Positions 44,068 to 53,388 are shown, numbered from the stretch's first letter. The stretch is 64,000 bases of DNA from Paenibacillus lacisoli (GCF_030580655.1 NZ_JAUQTB010000006.1:185147-249146); one strand, 5' to 3'. Numbers and translations are program-made. The notes: generated by a model not told the origin, from the letters alone.

Positions 44068-45132
44068 ATGCATATTGAGGTCAACAATCTGAACAAGCAT
44101 TTTGGCCAGTTCCACGCAGTAAAAGACGTTTCGTTCAAGATCGAGAAGGGGCATCTGATTGGCCTGCTCGGTCCGAGCGGCGGCGGCAAGACATCCATTC
44201 TGCGTATGCTGGCAGGTCTTGAGAACCCGGATACCGGAGAGATCCGGTTTCATGGGGAAGTGGTTAACCATGTGCGTCCGCAGGAACGCGGCATTGGCGT
44301 CGTTTTCCAGAACTATGCCCTGTTCAAGCATATGACGGTATTCGATAATATTGCATTCGGCTTAACGATTAAGAAAACGCCTAAAGCCCAGATCAGACAG
44401 CGTGTTATGGAGCTGGTTGAACTGACAGGACTCAGCGGTTTTGAGAAGCGCTACCCGCATCAGCTGTCCGGCGGTCAGCGGCAGCGGGTCGCTTTTGCCC
44501 GTGCGCTGGCTCCCGAACCTCAGCTTCTGCTGCTGGATGAACCCTTCGCGGCTATCGATGCCAAGATCCGCCAGGAGCTGCGCACCTGGCTGCGCGAGTT
44601 GATTGAGCGGGTCGGCATCACTTCGATCTTCGTGACTCACGATCAGGAGGAAGCGATCGAGGTTGCAGATGAGATCATGATTATTAACCAGGGGCGCCTG
44701 GAGCAGAAGGGGACACCTTGGGAGATTTACAAGCAGCCCAAGACGCCGTTCGTTGCAACCTTTGTCGGGGAGTCTACGGTAGTGGATCAAGCCGGCGAAC
44801 TGAAAGGCTTTGCCCATTCCAGGAATGATGCTTCCCTGAAAGCCCTGGTGCGCCCGGAATACGTGGAGGTTGGCCTGGATCATGAGATTCTGCTGGACTC
44901 GGCTTCAGAGCGGGGGAGAGTACGCCATGTGCATTTCCGCGGCAGCCAGTGGATGGTGGAAGTAGAGGTCGGCCGCCACAGGCTGATGACCTACCGCTCG
45001 CTGGAGAAGGAGACCCTGTCGCCGGGTCAGGATGTGAAGGTGCTCATCCACCGTATTTTTCTATTTAACGATGATGGCGGCCGGATTGCGGAGAACACGT
45101 TAAAGGAAGATCCCATGCCGATTATGATCTAA
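44068..45132 (+). CDS. cysA: sulfate/molybdate-type ABC transporter ATPase (CysA-like)
   Basis: A 354-residue ATPase. Walker A is GPSGGGKTS near residue 35. The Q-loop is FQNYALFKHMTV, the signature LSGGQRQRVAFARAL and Walker B LLLDEPFAAID. The switch His lies in FVTHDQEEA. A C-terminal TOBE-type domain ending IHRIFLFNDDGG matches CysA. No permease or binding protein gene is adjacent, so the sulfate assignment rests on similarity alone. Start ATG 44068 behind AAAGGGAGTG. It is transcribed alone, with a strong promoter and terminator. Confidence 0.85.
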   Translation: MHIEVNNLNKHFGQFHAVKDVSFKIEKGHLIGLLGPSGGGKTSILRMLAGLENPDTGEIRFHGEVVNHVRPQERGIGVVFQNYALFKHMTVFDNIAFGLTIKKTPKAQIRQRVMELVELTGLSGFEKRYPHQLSGGQRQRVAFARALAPEPQLLLLDEPFAAIDAKIRQELRTWLRELIERVGITSIFVTHDQEEAIEVADEIMIINQGRLEQKGTPWEIYKQPKTPFVATFVGESTVVDQAGELKGFAHSRNDASLKALVRPEYVEVGLDHEILLDSASERGRVRHVHFRGSQWMVEVEVGRHRLMTYRSLEKETLSPGQDVKVLIHRIFLFNDDGGRIAENTLKEDPMPIMI

Positions 45133-45143
45133 AGTTGATTAAG

Positions 45144-45189
45144 AAACAGCCTGAAGAACTCGGATCACCGAGCTTCCTTCAGGCTGTTT
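45144..45189 (+). terminator. terminator of the cysA-like gene
   Basis: AAACAGCCTGAAG and CTTCAGGCTGTTT arms with an inner CTCGG/CCGAG stem. Confidence 0.85.
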
Positions 45190-45204
45190 GTGTCCGGTCA
45201 GCGG

Positions 45205-45233
45205 TCTGCATATAGGCAGGCTGCTGTTATAAT
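45205..45233 (+). promoter_or_regulatory. candidate promoter of the MBL hydrolase gene
   Basis: A perfect TATAAT (45228-45233) with a poor TCTGCA (45205-45210) at 17 bases. Confidence 0.45.
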
Positions 45234-45270
45234 AGATATATAAAGAAGGATTAGGATAGGAGACTGTACA

Positions 45271-46044
45271 ATGGATCAATTGATTTTTCTGGGAACTGGT
45301 GATGCGATGGGGGTTCCTCGCGTGTATTGTGACTGTGAAGTATGTACGGAAGCCCGGAAGACAGGTCTCAACCGACGGCTGCGCTCTTCAGTCCGGATCG
45401 AGAGCAGGGAGGGAAACTTTACAATTGACTGCGGACCAGATTGGCGGGTCCAGATGGAGGGGGAAGGGCAGCGTCATATGCAGCAGCTGCTCGTAACCCA
45501 TGCCCACTTTGACCATATCGGGGGGCTTCCGGAATGGGCAGATGCCTGCCGCTGGCTGGGCAGCAAAGGCAATATGTATGCGCCAGCTGAAGTGCTGGAG
45601 CAGATCAACGGACAATTTCCTTGGCTTGGACGTCAGCTGGACATGCATTCGATCGATGAAGGCTTCATCCTGGCAGGATGGCACATTCGCGGGTGGAAGG
45701 TGAACCACGGCAAGAACGGTTTTTCCTATGCTTACCGTATGGAGAAGGGGACCTTCGCATGGGCTTACTGCTCGGACTCCATCGGGCTGAATGATCAGGA
45801 GAAGGAGCTGCTGCACGGGCTGGATCTGCTGGTGCTGGGAACAAGCTTTTACCATGAGACGGCTGCCTACGAGACCCGTTCGGTCTATGATATGCTGGAG
45901 GCTCAGGAGCTGCTTGCAGAGATTAAACCGGTTCAGACTATCTTCACTCATATGTCACATGATGTGGACCTTAAGGCTGGTTATCCGTTAGCAGACGGTA
46001 TCACGCTGGCACATAGAGGCATGAAGGTTCCGCTTGGAGGCTGA
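45271..46044 (+). CDS. PhnP-like metallo-beta-lactamase-fold hydrolase
   Basis: A 257-residue metal-dependent hydrolase. It begins with FLGTGDAMGVPRVYCDCEVC; the C-x-C-x2-C pattern is the structural zinc site known from PhnP. The catalytic metal motif THAHFDHIGG is near residue 76, with later Asp (CSDSIG) and His (TFTHMSHDVD-type) ligands. PhnP itself cleaves a cyclic ribose phosphate in phosphonate breakdown; no phn genes are near, so the substrate is open. AGGAGA lies 9 bases upstream of the ATG. Confidence 0.88.
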   Translation: MDQLIFLGTGDAMGVPRVYCDCEVCTEARKTGLNRRLRSSVRIESREGNFTIDCGPDWRVQMEGEGQRHMQQLLVTHAHFDHIGGLPEWADACRWLGSKGNMYAPAEVLEQINGQFPWLGRQLDMHSIDEGFILAGWHIRGWKVNHGKNGFSYAYRMEKGTFAWAYCSDSIGLNDQEKELLHGLDLLVLGTSFYHETAAYETRSVYDMLEAQELLAEIKPVQTIFTHMSHDVDLKAGYPLADGITLAHRGMKVPLGG

Positions 46045-46137
46045 TCATGGTGCCACGCCACGAATAGCGCAATTCAGATCAAGAACGGCAGATCCCTTAA
46101 ACATATAATAAAGATGCAGATGCAGACGAGGTGAAGC

Positions 46138-47028
46138 ATGACATTCTACGATCCAAGTATTCTGAAAGTGGCCGCCTACGTGGAGGACCATCTGGAAGAG
46201 GAACTGACCCTGCAGGAGCTGGCCCGTCAGGCTGATTTCTCCAAATTCCATTTCACCCGGATCTTCAAAGCGTTAACCCGCGAGACGTTGAGCGAATATA
46301 TCCGCAAACGGCGGTTGACGCGTGCGGCAGCCGATTTGGTGGAGACAGACCTGCCGCTCATAGAGCTGGCGTTAACGTACGGATATCAGTCACAGGAGGC
46401 TTTTAGCCGTGCGTTCAAGCAGTATTTTGGCCTGTCTCCGCAAAGGTACCGCAATCAGGGGATCCATTACGAGAACTTGTACAAAAGCAGCCTGAACGAC
46501 GTGATCCTTCAGTTGAAGAGAGAGCCGGTACGCGGCGGCCATCGCTATGAGCAGTCAGCGGGTTTCTGGACGGCGGGGAGGGTTCTCGAAGGGCCTGTCG
46601 GGAATGAACAGGTGTCCAGACTTTGGAATACATTTGATCAGGCGCTGGCAGAGCTTCCTGTGTCCGAATTCTCCGGAGTAACCTATGGAATTGAGTGCAT
46701 GGGGGATCATGAACAGGCTGGGACCCGATATATGGCAGCGGTGCAGCTGGAAGGTGCAGAAGCAGATTGGAAAAGATGGCTGCCAGAGGATTGGAGCTCC
46801 ATGTACATGAAGCCGGGGTGTTATATCGTCTTCGAGCTGGACGGACTGATTGAGAACATACCAGCTGCCATTGAGGAGATCTATCGTGTCAGACTTCCGC
46901 AGCTCGGAGTCAAGCCGGCAGAGGATTACCACTTTGAGCGTTATCGTAATGACTTCACAGCCAATACGGCTCTGCATACGTTTGACTTCTGTATTCCGAT
47001 TAAAGGGGAGACCATATCATGTACATAG
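46138..47028 (+). CDS. AraC-family regulator with GyrI-like C-terminal domain
   Basis: A 296-residue regulator. Residues 8-105 hold two helix-turn-helix motifs typical of AraC (LTLQELARQADFSKFHFTRIFK and LIELALTYGYQSQEAFSRAFKQ with GLSPQRYR). The C-terminal domain (about 130-296) resembles GyrI/effector-binding modules that sense small ligands. ACGAGGTGAAGC precedes the ATG. Its last 10 bases overlap the start of the next gene, which is therefore the likely partner or target. Confidence 0.9.
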   Translation: MTFYDPSILKVAAYVEDHLEEELTLQELARQADFSKFHFTRIFKALTRETLSEYIRKRRLTRAAADLVETDLPLIELALTYGYQSQEAFSRAFKQYFGLSPQRYRNQGIHYENLYKSSLNDVILQLKREPVRGGHRYEQSAGFWTAGRVLEGPVGNEQVSRLWNTFDQALAELPVSEFSGVTYGIECMGDHEQAGTRYMAAVQLEGAEADWKRWLPEDWSSMYMKPGCYIVFELDGLIENIPAAIEEIYRVRLPQLGVKPAEDYHFERYRNDFTANTALHTFDFCIPIKGETISCT

Positions 47029-47960
47029 GTAACGGGGCATATTGTTATGCCAATTCAACATCCATGCTGCTGAAAGCTTATGGGGAGGAGGTCCAGCCGG
47101 GACTGCTTGAGGTGTTAACCGGGGTAGGAATCGGGTTCACGTGGGAACCGGACGGGATGCCTTTCCTGCACAGCGCATCAGGAGCACCGGATACCGGCAT
47201 CTCCCGGGCGCTGCAGGTACTGGGGTACTCCTGGCAGGAGTCCGCCTGCATGGACGGTGAGACTTACCCGCTGGAGCAGCTGAGAACAATGATCGCTTCC
47301 GGACCCGTCGTGCTGGGACCGCTCGATATGGGATATCTGGATTATATTCCGAACCATCGTTATCTTGGAGGCTGTGACCATTATGTATTGGCCTACCGTC
47401 TCGATGATGAATATGTATATGTGCATGATCCGGCGGGCTATCCTTATTCCCGCTTGACGCTGGCACAGCTGGACCTGGCCTGGAAGGGAGAGACCATCCC
47501 TTATCGCCGGGGGACATACCGCGCCTGGTGGATGCCTGAGCGAACCGCATCGCCAACCCGTGATGAAGTTTATGAACAGACGATCTCTTTCTTCCAGGGA
47601 TTGTATGAGCAGGCCGAAGAGGCGGGACGGGCGCGGGGAGCAATCTCTGGCTCAGCGGGACTGCAGAAGTTTCGGGGTGTGCTGCTGAGCGGTGAAGTAT
47701 CGGAGGGACTGATTGGCCATATGTCTCATTTTCTGTTTCAGCTGGGGGCCAGACGGGCGAACGACTTTGCAGCTTATTTTGAAGCACGTCATCCTGAGCT
47801 GTCGGCCCTCAAGGTGCAGCAGGCTGAGCTGCTGGGCGAAGCTCATGGAATGACGGTCCGCCGTGATTGGCAGTCGCTGGCAGAACTGCTGGAGCAGTTT
47901 GGCCGTGTCGAGGAAGCATTTCAGCGTGAACTGTTGTCCATTCAAGTTACCCAGGTTTAG
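47019..47960 (+). CDS. BtrH-N/C39-like domain protein
   Basis: A 313-residue cytoplasmic protein. The N-terminal half looks like a cysteine-peptidase-fold domain of the BtrH-N type. It has Cys in GNGAYCYANSTSMLLKAYG, His in GGCDHYVLAYRLDDEYVYVHD and Asp in HDPAGYP. A helical C-terminal half follows. BtrH-N proteins include acyl transferases of antibiotic pathways, but no such cluster is present. GGGGAGA lies 7 bases upstream. It is translationally coupled to the AraC gene. The family call is from recollection of the fold pattern. Confidence 0.65.
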   Translation: MYIGNGAYCYANSTSMLLKAYGEEVQPGLLEVLTGVGIGFTWEPDGMPFLHSASGAPDTGISRALQVLGYSWQESACMDGETYPLEQLRTMIASGPVVLGPLDMGYLDYIPNHRYLGGCDHYVLAYRLDDEYVYVHDPAGYPYSRLTLAQLDLAWKGETIPYRRGTYRAWWMPERTASPTRDEVYEQTISFFQGLYEQAEEAGRARGAISGSAGLQKFRGVLLSGEVSEGLIGHMSHFLFQLGARRANDFAAYFEARHPELSALKVQQAELLGEAHGMTVRRDWQSLAELLEQFGRVEEAFQRELLSIQVTQV

Positions 47961-47985
47961 CCTATATAGATATTGAAATATATTA

Positions 47986-48028
47986 AAAAGAGGAGTACTC
48001 CTTGCCAGGCGGCTTGGGTACTCCTTTC
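47986..48028. terminator. bidirectional terminator
   Basis: AAAGAGGAGTAC and GTACTCCTTT arms between the convergent gene ends at 47960 and 48046. Confidence 0.75.
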
Positions 48029-48045
48029 GTATATATAAGTCCGGA

Positions 48046-48843
48046 TTACACGTTCAGCACATATTTATCAATGACATGCTTCACTCCGTCTTCGTTATTG
48101 CTCAGCGTGACGAAGTCAGCGATTTCTTTCAGGGCATCAATGGCATTGCCCATCGCTACACCAAGACCGGCAGCCTCCAGCATTTCATGGTCGTTCCAGG
48201 AATCACCAATCGCAATCGTATCCTTCATATCTACATTAAAATGCTGTGCGAGGAACTCAAGGGCATGGCCTTTGGTGCCTTCACGATGCATAATTTCAAG
48301 GAAATACGGTTTCGATTTCGTAATATGGACCTCGTCACCCAGCAGCTCGTGCAGGACGGGTGTAATTTCATCCAGTTTGTCGGGATCATCGATAATCAGC
48401 ATTTTGGGTGTTGGCTGCTCAATCACTTTGCTGAATACAGGTTCAATGAAATATGGTGTCTTATTCAATTCACAGTAGTCGATCAGCTTCTGGTTCACCT
48501 CGCGGGAGTAAAGCTTGTCATTGATGTAGGTCTGCAGATGAAGATGATTTTCCAGGCAGTACTCATACAGGCGGCGTGCAGCATAGATCGGCACATAACG
48601 CTCATACAGCACGTTCTCGTCCATCAGATTTTTGACCAAAGCCCCCTGGTACGTAATGATAGGAACGTTTAAGCCGGTCTGACGGGCAATCTGTTGAGCG
48701 GAAGCATAAGCGCGTCCGGTGGCAAGTGTAACGACTACATCTTTAGCTACAGCCTGCTCCAGCGCTTCCTGGGTTGCCGGAGTCACTTCTTTTTTATCGT
48801 TAATCAGGGTATCGTCTATATCAATCGCAATCAGTTTGTACAT
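48046..48843 (-). CDS. Cof-type HAD-IIB sugar phosphatase
   Basis: A 265-residue HAD phosphatase. Motif I is AIDIDDTLIND (both catalytic Asp present), motif II is the Thr in VTLATGRAY, motif III is the Lys in TKGHALEFL and motif IV is AIGDSWNDHEMLE. An alpha/beta cap lies between residues 85 and 190. The substrate is probably a sugar phosphate or flavin phosphate. AAGGGAGAG lies upstream. Monocistronic. Confidence 0.93.
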   Translation of the reverse strand: MYKLIAIDIDDTLINDKKEVTPATQEALEQAVAKDVVVTLATGRAYASAQQIARQTGLNVPIITYQGALVKNLMDENVLYERYVPIYAARRLYEYCLENHLHLQTYINDKLYSREVNQKLIDYCELNKTPYFIEPVFSKVIEQPTPKMLIIDDPDKLDEITPVLHELLGDEVHITKSKPYFLEIMHREGTKGHALEFLAQHFNVDMKDTIAIGDSWNDHEMLEAAGLGVAMGNAIDALKEIADFVTLSNNEDGVKHVIDKYVLNV

Positions 48844-48952
48844 GTCTTTCTCTCCCTTAAGTCATATCTCGGCATTCGGTGTAACACAAGAAGCACCATG
48901 CTGAAGTCACAATGCTCTCATTGTATCCCATAATAGTCAAAAGGACAATATC

Positions 48953-48986
48953 AAAAGGACGGATTTCCCTTAGGAAAACCGTCCTT
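48953..48986 (-). terminator. terminator of lplJ
   Basis: On the minus strand, AAGGACGG and CCGTCCTT arms with additional inner pairing, followed by TTTTGA. Confidence 0.75.
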
Positions 48987-49029
48987 GGCAGCCAGCTTTT
49001 ATGTCAGCATGGTGATTTCTGGTGTGCAA

Positions 49030-50031
49030 TTATTGATCCAGCAGGATCAGACCGATCAGGTCGTCTTTCTCCAGATTACCAAAATAATGCTTCACATCCA
49101 TATCCGCAAGGGCTTCACGAACCGCATGTTCTTCAAAACGCTTGCCGCGCAGCGCATCTTCCAAGTCTGCCACATCTCCTACGCCGAAGAAATCACCGTA
49201 AATTTTGATCTCCTCAATCAGTCCATCCTTAATATCCATGCGGATATCAATAATGCCGACCGGGAACTTCTTGCTCTGCTTAATGTTGCTCGCTGGTGAC
49301 TGGCCGTAGTTCCAGTCCCACAGCTTGTACCGTTCTTCGGAGATCTGGTTAATTTTCTCCCAATCCTTCTCGGTCAGTTCATATTGAGGAACCTCGGAAG
49401 CTTCCATCGAAAAGATGGAGCGGAGCAGTTCAGCACGGAATTCCTCGATCGTCATCTTGGTATCCATCAGATCACGGATATTGGCTACACGACTCCGAAC
49501 CGACTTGGTGCTCTTGGATTTAAATTTTTCAGGGTTCGCGTTCAAGGCAGCCTGCACATGATCCAGGTTCAGATTGAACATCAGGGTACCATGCGTGAAC
49601 ATCCGTCCGCGGGTAGCAAACTGGGCGTTGCCCGAAATCTTCTGTTCACCGACCTGAAGATCGTTGCGTCCTGTCATTTCGGCGTTAACGCCCATCTTGT
49701 GCAGGGCTTCGATCACGGGCTGGGTGAATTTCTGAAAATTGTGGAACGACTCGCCGTCGTCCTTAGTGATGAAGCTGAAGTTCAGGTTGCCGAGATCATG
49801 ATAGACCGCACCGCCGCCGGACAGGCGGCGTACAACCTGTATATTATTGTCTCGAACGTATTCATTATTAATTTCCTCCACCGTGTTCTGGTGTTTGCCG
49901 ATAATGATGGAAGGACGGTTAATGTAAAAGAGCAGGTAGCTCTCATCCGCAGGAAGATGCTTGAGCGCATATTCTTCAATCGCCAGATTGACGGATGGAT
50001 CGGTAATGCCTTGGTTATCAATGAACAGCAT
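49030..50031 (-). CDS. lplJ: lipoate-protein ligase
   Basis: A 333-residue enzyme that adenylates free lipoate and attaches it to E2 and GcvH subunits. It begins MLFIDNQGITDPSVNLAIEEY, almost the B. subtilis LplJ start. It carries the ligase motifs VVRRLSGGGAVYHDLGNLNFSF and NDLQVGEQKISGNAQF, with the binding Lys in KISG. The C-terminal accessory domain is present, so it should work alone. The start is ATG 50031, with GGAGG 7 bases upstream; an ATG two codons earlier and longer frames are less likely. Confidence 0.96.
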   Translation of the reverse strand: MLFIDNQGITDPSVNLAIEEYALKHLPADESYLLFYINRPSIIIGKHQNTVEEINNEYVRDNNIQVVRRLSGGGAVYHDLGNLNFSFITKDDGESFHNFQKFTQPVIEALHKMGVNAEMTGRNDLQVGEQKISGNAQFATRGRMFTHGTLMFNLNLDHVQAALNANPEKFKSKSTKSVRSRVANIRDLMDTKMTIEEFRAELLRSIFSMEASEVPQYELTEKDWEKINQISEERYKLWDWNYGQSPASNIKQSKKFPVGIIDIRMDIKDGLIEEIKIYGDFFGVGDVADLEDALRGKRFEEHAVREALADMDVKHYFGNLEKDDLIGLILLDQ

Positions 50032-50088
50032 GTTCATTCCTCCGAACACAACAAATTTGGTGCCAGCAAACCGCACCATTCGACCTAT

Positions 50089-50117
50089 ATTGTAACTTAA
50101 ACGGTGACCGGATACAA
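50089..50117 (-). promoter_or_regulatory. promoter of lplJ
   Basis: On the minus strand, TTGTAT (50117-50112), a 17-base spacer and TACAAT (50094-50089). Confidence 0.75.
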
Positions 50118-50176
50118 AAAAAATACGTATGCTCCATATGTGAAAAGAGGATGTTTGTCGATAAATATGAATCATT

Positions 50177-50205
50177 TTGAATAGATGAATAACAAGAACT
50201 AATAT
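50177..50205 (+). promoter_or_regulatory. promoter of the first cobalamin block
   Basis: TTGAAT (50177-50182), a 17-base spacer and TAATAT (50200-50205). The leader to 50317 contains a hairpin near 50227-50261 (TGCCT/AGGCA), but no B12-box GCCACTG. Confidence 0.65.
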
Positions 50206-50317
50206 AAAATAATGGAAAGCTGTTTGTGCCTTAGGCCACGAGCACGGGCAATAGGCATTTAATCAGGAAATGATGCTGCTTGATCGGAGCAGTATGGTGG
50301 AAAAGGAGAAGGCAGTT

Positions 50318-51430
50318 ATGATTGAACAATTTGGACATGGCGGGGACGTGGAGACAGCATCGGCATCGTTCGGCTGGCGGGTGGACAGCTTCCTGGATTA
50401 CAGCGCCAATATTAATCCGCTAGGACCGCCCCCGCAGGTGATGGAAGTGATCCGGGACGGATTATCGTCGGTCATCCGTTATCCGGATCCGGCGCATCGT
50501 GCGCTTCGACAAAAGCTGTCGGGTTATTTGGGCGTGCCGGCTGAGATGCTCTGTATCGGCAACGGTGCGGCGGAATGCATGGCGTTACTGATATTAGGGC
50601 TGAAGCCGGAGATGATCGGAACTGTGGAGCCCTGCTTCTCGGAATACAGTGAGCTGGCCCGCAAGTTCGGAAGCGAGGTCGCTTCGGTATTCGGCTCCGA
50701 AGACCGGCATTGGCGAGCTCCGCTGGAGGACATCCTGTCACTGCTGGGACAGGTAGATATGCTGTTCCTCGGTCAGCCCAACAATCCTAACGGTGTTCAG
50801 TACGGAATGGATGAACTCTCCGCCCTGGCAGCCAAAGCGGAGGAGGAACAGACCTATCTGATTCTGGATGAGGCGTTTATCGATTTTATTGAGCCGAACT
50901 GCAGAATAACCCTGCTGCCGGAGATTCAGCGGTATCCGCATGTGGTGCTGGTGCGTTCCATGACGAAGTTTTACGCCATCCCGGGACTGCGGCTGGGTTA
51001 CGCTGCAGCTCATCCTGATGTTATCCAGGCGATGCGGAACAAGCAGGTCAGCTGGAGCGTCAACGGACTTGCATTGTCTGCCGGATTGGCGTGTCTGGAC
51101 AGCGGTGAAGCGTATGAGATGGACACGATCAGCATGACTGTCCGGGAACGCGCCCGGCTGGCGGACGGCTTGACCATGCTGGGCTGCCGGGCCACACCGT
51201 CCGAGGTTAATTACCTGCTGATCAAGCTGCCGGCTCCATGGACGGCACAAACGATGCAGCGCGAGCTTGGTGAGCAGGGGATCCTGATCCGTAGCTGTGC
51301 GATGTATCCCGGACTGGAGGCAGGGCATATACGAGTGGCGGTGAAGGATGGAGAATCCAATCAGCGTCTGCTGGCGGCAATGGATAAGGCATTAAACAAG
51401 AGAATGAATGAGGGATCAAGTGACGAATAA
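50318..51430 (+). CDS. cobD: L-threonine-O-3-phosphate decarboxylase
   Basis: A 370-residue PLP enzyme making (R)-1-aminopropan-2-ol phosphate, the linker of the cobalamin nucleotide loop. It has an aminotransferase class I/II fold with FLDYSANINPLGPP, the QPNNPNG motif, YLILDEAFIDF and the PLP Lys in RSMTKFYAIPGLRLGY. The GHGGD start is typical of CobD. The start is ATG 50318 with AAAGGAGAAGG 5 bases upstream; an earlier in-frame ATG lacks a site. It is the first of four cobalamin genes and is followed by cbiZ after 76 bases. Confidence 0.9.
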   Translation: MIEQFGHGGDVETASASFGWRVDSFLDYSANINPLGPPPQVMEVIRDGLSSVIRYPDPAHRALRQKLSGYLGVPAEMLCIGNGAAECMALLILGLKPEMIGTVEPCFSEYSELARKFGSEVASVFGSEDRHWRAPLEDILSLLGQVDMLFLGQPNNPNGVQYGMDELSALAAKAEEEQTYLILDEAFIDFIEPNCRITLLPEIQRYPHVVLVRSMTKFYAIPGLRLGYAAAHPDVIQAMRNKQVSWSVNGLALSAGLACLDSGEAYEMDTISMTVRERARLADGLTMLGCRATPSEVNYLLIKLPAPWTAQTMQRELGEQGILIRSCAMYPGLEAGHIRVAVKDGESNQRLLAAMDKALNKRMNEGSSDE

Positions 51431-51506
51431 CCTGTAACGATGTTACGGAAAGTGAAAGAACAATGGAGTGAAACCCAAGAAGAAGCTTCATGAGGAGGAG
51501 ATCAAA

Positions 51507-52268
51507 GTGAGTCTGCCTTTTCTGCAACAGGAACAAGGTGTACTTCATTCGGAATTATGGCCAGGCCTGACGCTAAGTCGTGGTGAGCGTCACCTGCGGC
51601 TCAGAAGTCCTGTGCGTCTGCAGGGGTTATCCAGCGCCGTTCATGGCGGGGGGAGAATCCGGCTGGATCAGGCCGTTAATATTTATGTGGACCGGACTTA
51701 CCAATGTGATGATCCTGTGCGGGATATCAGGCTGCTCCTGGAACAGTGGCAGTATCCGGTGGAAGACACCGCAGCCCTGCTCACCGCTGTAAATCTGGGC
51801 CATGCTTCGATCATGGAGGCGGAGGCCGATGGAGCGGTCCTCTTTTGCTGTGCAACCGGCGGAGCTACCAATGCGGCCCGTGCAGGTTCATCGCGCACGA
51901 CTTTTGCAGCGGCTGAACCGTTCGTAAAGCCTGGAACGATTAATATTATGCTGTTCATCGATGGGCAGATGACGGAAGGAGCCATGGTGAATGTTATTCA
52001 GACGGCCGTGGAAGCAAAGACAGCCGCCTTGCTGGATCTGAATGTGGCAGATCCCGATAACGGCCTGCAGGCGACCGGCACGACGACGGATGCAATTGTA
52101 CTGGGTGTTAGCCAGAAGCCGGAGGCTGAGGTGCTGCACCGCTATGCCGGCACAGCCACGGAACTGGGAGCCGCGATTGGCCGCCTGGTGTATGGTACTG
52201 TGCGGGAGAGTCTGGAGCAGGGACGCGCCATGGCCTCTGCCCGCTTGTCTCCGTCGAACAACCTGTAA
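51507..52268 (+). CDS. cbiZ: adenosylcobinamide amidohydrolase
   Basis: A 253-residue salvage enzyme that removes the aminopropanol arm from cobinamide or pseudo-B12, giving cobyric acid for rebuilding. The family features are TAVNLGHASIMEAEADGAVLFCCATGGATNAARAG and GTINIMLFIDGQMTEGAMVNVIQTAVEAKTAAL. The TGTTTDAIVLG stretch near the end is also typical. The start is GTG 51507, with GAGGAGG 8 bases upstream. CbiZ together with CbiB and CobD implies corrinoid remodelling. Confidence 0.9.
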   Translation: MSLPFLQQEQGVLHSELWPGLTLSRGERHLRLRSPVRLQGLSSAVHGGGRIRLDQAVNIYVDRTYQCDDPVRDIRLLLEQWQYPVEDTAALLTAVNLGHASIMEAEADGAVLFCCATGGATNAARAGSSRTTFAAAEPFVKPGTINIMLFIDGQMTEGAMVNVIQTAVEAKTAALLDLNVADPDNGLQATGTTTDAIVLGVSQKPEAEVLHRYAGTATELGAAIGRLVYGTVRESLEQGRAMASARLSPSNNL

Positions 52269-52362
52269 ACGGTATTTTAAACGAACCGGGTAAGTGGGAG
52301 ATGATGAATGAGATGGAGTGTTCATCTCCAGCGAAGCCTGAACAGCAGGAGGATAAGAAAGT

Positions 52363-53388
52363 ATGTTGAACATCTGGGAACGGCTGGGTGAGGGAGTGTT
52401 TTCGCCTGTTCTGATTCCGGCCTGGATCATAGCTGCAGCTTATGCTCTGGACCGGCTGATAGGGGATCCCCGCTGGATTCCGCACCCGGTGATCGGCATG
52501 GGCAAAGCGATTACAGCTCTGGAGAAGCGGATCCGTGCCAGAACTAATACAGACAAAGGACTTAAGCGGGCGGGAATGTTGCTGCCGCTCCTGGTGGCGG
52601 GCGGCGCATTCACTGCTTCTTGGCTGCTTCTGGTCCTGTTGTACTGGATCCATCCGTGGCTGGCTGCAGCCGCTCACGTCATGCTGATCGCAACAACCAT
52701 TGCTGCGAAGGGGCTGCGCGATGCAGGCAGGGAAGTGTATCTTCATCTGAAAAGGCGTGATCTTCCTGGCGCTCGCCGGTCGCTTGGCATGATTGTCGGC
52801 CGCGACACCGGCCACTTGGGCGAAGCGGAAATCGTACGCGGAACGGTAGAGACGGTGGCAGAGAATATTGTGGATGCTGTTGTATCGCCGCTTTTTTATG
52901 CGCTGATTGGAGGTGCACCGCTTGCACTGGCTTACCGTGCGGTGAACACACTGGATTCCATGGTGGGCTACAAGAATGAGAAATACATCCATCTTGGCTG
53001 GGCATCAGCTCGTCTGGATGATATCGCCAACTTCGTACCGGCTCGTCTGACTGCCGGGCTGCTCATCGGCGCCGCCTGGCTGTTCCGGATGGATGCAGCC
53101 AGCAGCCTCCGTATGGTACGCCGGGATGCCCGCCTGCATCCGAGTCCGAACAGCGGGTTTCCGGAATCCGCTGTGGCCGGCGCTCTGGGGATCCGATTGG
53201 GCGGTGAAAATGTCTATCATGGTGTTCGCTCATTTCGAGCTTATATGGGCGAGCCGCTCCGTGAGATGAACGCTGAAGATATAACGAAGACCTCCCGTCT
53301 CATGTTCGCTGTATCAACCACTTTTGTTATTTGGTGCGCCGCGGCCGTGATCCTGGTCGGGCTGTCAGGAGGGAGGATGTTATGGTAG
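52363..53388 (+). CDS. cbiB: adenosylcobinamide-phosphate synthase
   Basis: A 341-residue integral membrane protein that attaches aminopropanol phosphate to cobyric acid. Typical motifs are LDRLIGDPRWIPHPVIGMG, GRDT-L-E-EIVRGTVETVAENIVDAVVSPLFYA, and RAVNTLDSMVGYKNEKY with DDIANFVPARLT. PSPNSGFPES follows and there are several hydrophobic segments. It is preceded by a clear GCAGGAGG site. The stop overlaps cobC by 7 bases. Confidence 0.95.
   Translation: MLNIWERLGEGVFSPVLIPAWIIAAAYALDRLIGDPRWIPHPVIGMGKAITALEKRIRARTNTDKGLKRAGMLLPLLVAGGAFTASWLLLVLLYWIHPWLAAAAHVMLIATTIAAKGLRDAGREVYLHLKRRDLPGARRSLGMIVGRDTGHLGEAEIVRGTVETVAENIVDAVVSPLFYALIGGAPLALAYRAVNTLDSMVGYKNEKYIHLGWASARLDDIANFVPARLTAGLLIGAAWLFRMDAASSLRMVRRDARLHPSPNSGFPESAVAGALGIRLGGENVYHGVRSFRAYMGEPLREMNAEDITKTSRLMFAVSTTFVIWCAAAVILVGLSGGRMLW

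Noticed and set aside
50206..50317. Second cobalamin riboswitch ahead of cobD
   Set aside because: The leader has a hairpin and a GCCACGAG string, but it lacks the B12 box and the other conserved core segments, and the leader is too short.
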